Shown here in pieces: positions 35,153 through 35,207 of a stretch of DNA of 35,207 nt. The notes below the pieces were generated by a model. That model was given only the letters and a program-made list of their open reading frames with translations. It searched no databases and was not told the DNA's origin. This DNA comes from Allomuricauda sp. CP2A (GTDB lineage: Bacteria > Bacteroidota > Bacteroidia > Flavobacteriales > Flavobacteriaceae), in assembly GCF_001683915.1 (NCBI RefSeq), contig NZ_LXTT01000110.1, positions 1 through 35,207 of the forward strand. Direction: 5' to 3'. Position numbers and translations under genes: made by a program. Positions within the stretch are counted from its first letter, which is position 1, and each line of letters opens with the position of its first letter.

Positions 35153-35207
35153 AATACTGGTATACAAGATTTTATAAAAAATAATTGGAATGCTGACATC
35201 GTGTCAG

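Overview
The window looks like a chromosomal segment of a marine-type flavobacterium (Bacteroidota, Flavobacteriaceae; the proteins remind me of the Muricauda/Allomuricauda and Robiginitalea group, but genus is a guess). Support: a Bacteroidota-style LptD, TamB next to tsaD, a GH3/beta-lactamase fusion beside bshA, DUF4159, absence of clear Shine-Dalgarno sites, and several copies of the Bacteroidota -7 promoter element TAnnTTTG close to gene starts. No rRNA, tRNA, CRISPR array, transposase, integrase or phage gene was seen.

Region 1 (1-8507, all +) is the tail of a surface-polysaccharide locus. Two GT4 glycosyltransferases and a small PglC-type phosphoglycosyl transferase form one translationally coupled unit. 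A second cassette follows: a short-chain dehydrogenase, an SMP-30/gluconolactonase-like protein, a GT2 with an extra C-terminal Rossmann-like domain, an ATP-grasp ligase and another GT2. Dehydrogenase plus lactonase plus ligase suggests a carboxylated sugar that may be capped with an amine or amino acid. This is the best candidate here for an undescribed pathway, and the reading is inference.

Region 2 (8508-8997) is non-coding. It holds a REP-like palindrome, a degenerate 7-bp-period element arranged as a large inverted repeat, and the terminator of the next gene.

Region 3 (8998-19958, all -) holds envelope and redox genes. An amidase, an MlaD-type MCE protein, a membrane Fe-S protein, a CCG-domain Fe-S protein and a small conserved protein run in one direction. 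They are followed by a GH3/serine-hydrolase fusion, bshA (bacillithiol synthesis), a small lipoprotein and an OmpA-family protein.

Region 4 (20090-26140) has lptD and ridA on +, converging on a - strand unit pfkA-gapA-BadF-type kinase, which is upper glycolysis plus probable amino-sugar phosphorylation.

Region 5 (26276-35127) has a very large TamB-like gene (-) divergent from tsaD-rsmE (+). A DUF1223 gene on - follows, then DUF4159 and an AI-2E family permease on +.

Several starts were moved from the longest open frame to internal codons using family N-termini and nearby promoter elements (SDR, mlaD, prcB-like, rsmE, DUF1223, DUF4159, AI-2E). lptD, mlaD and tamB all appear to use TTG starts.
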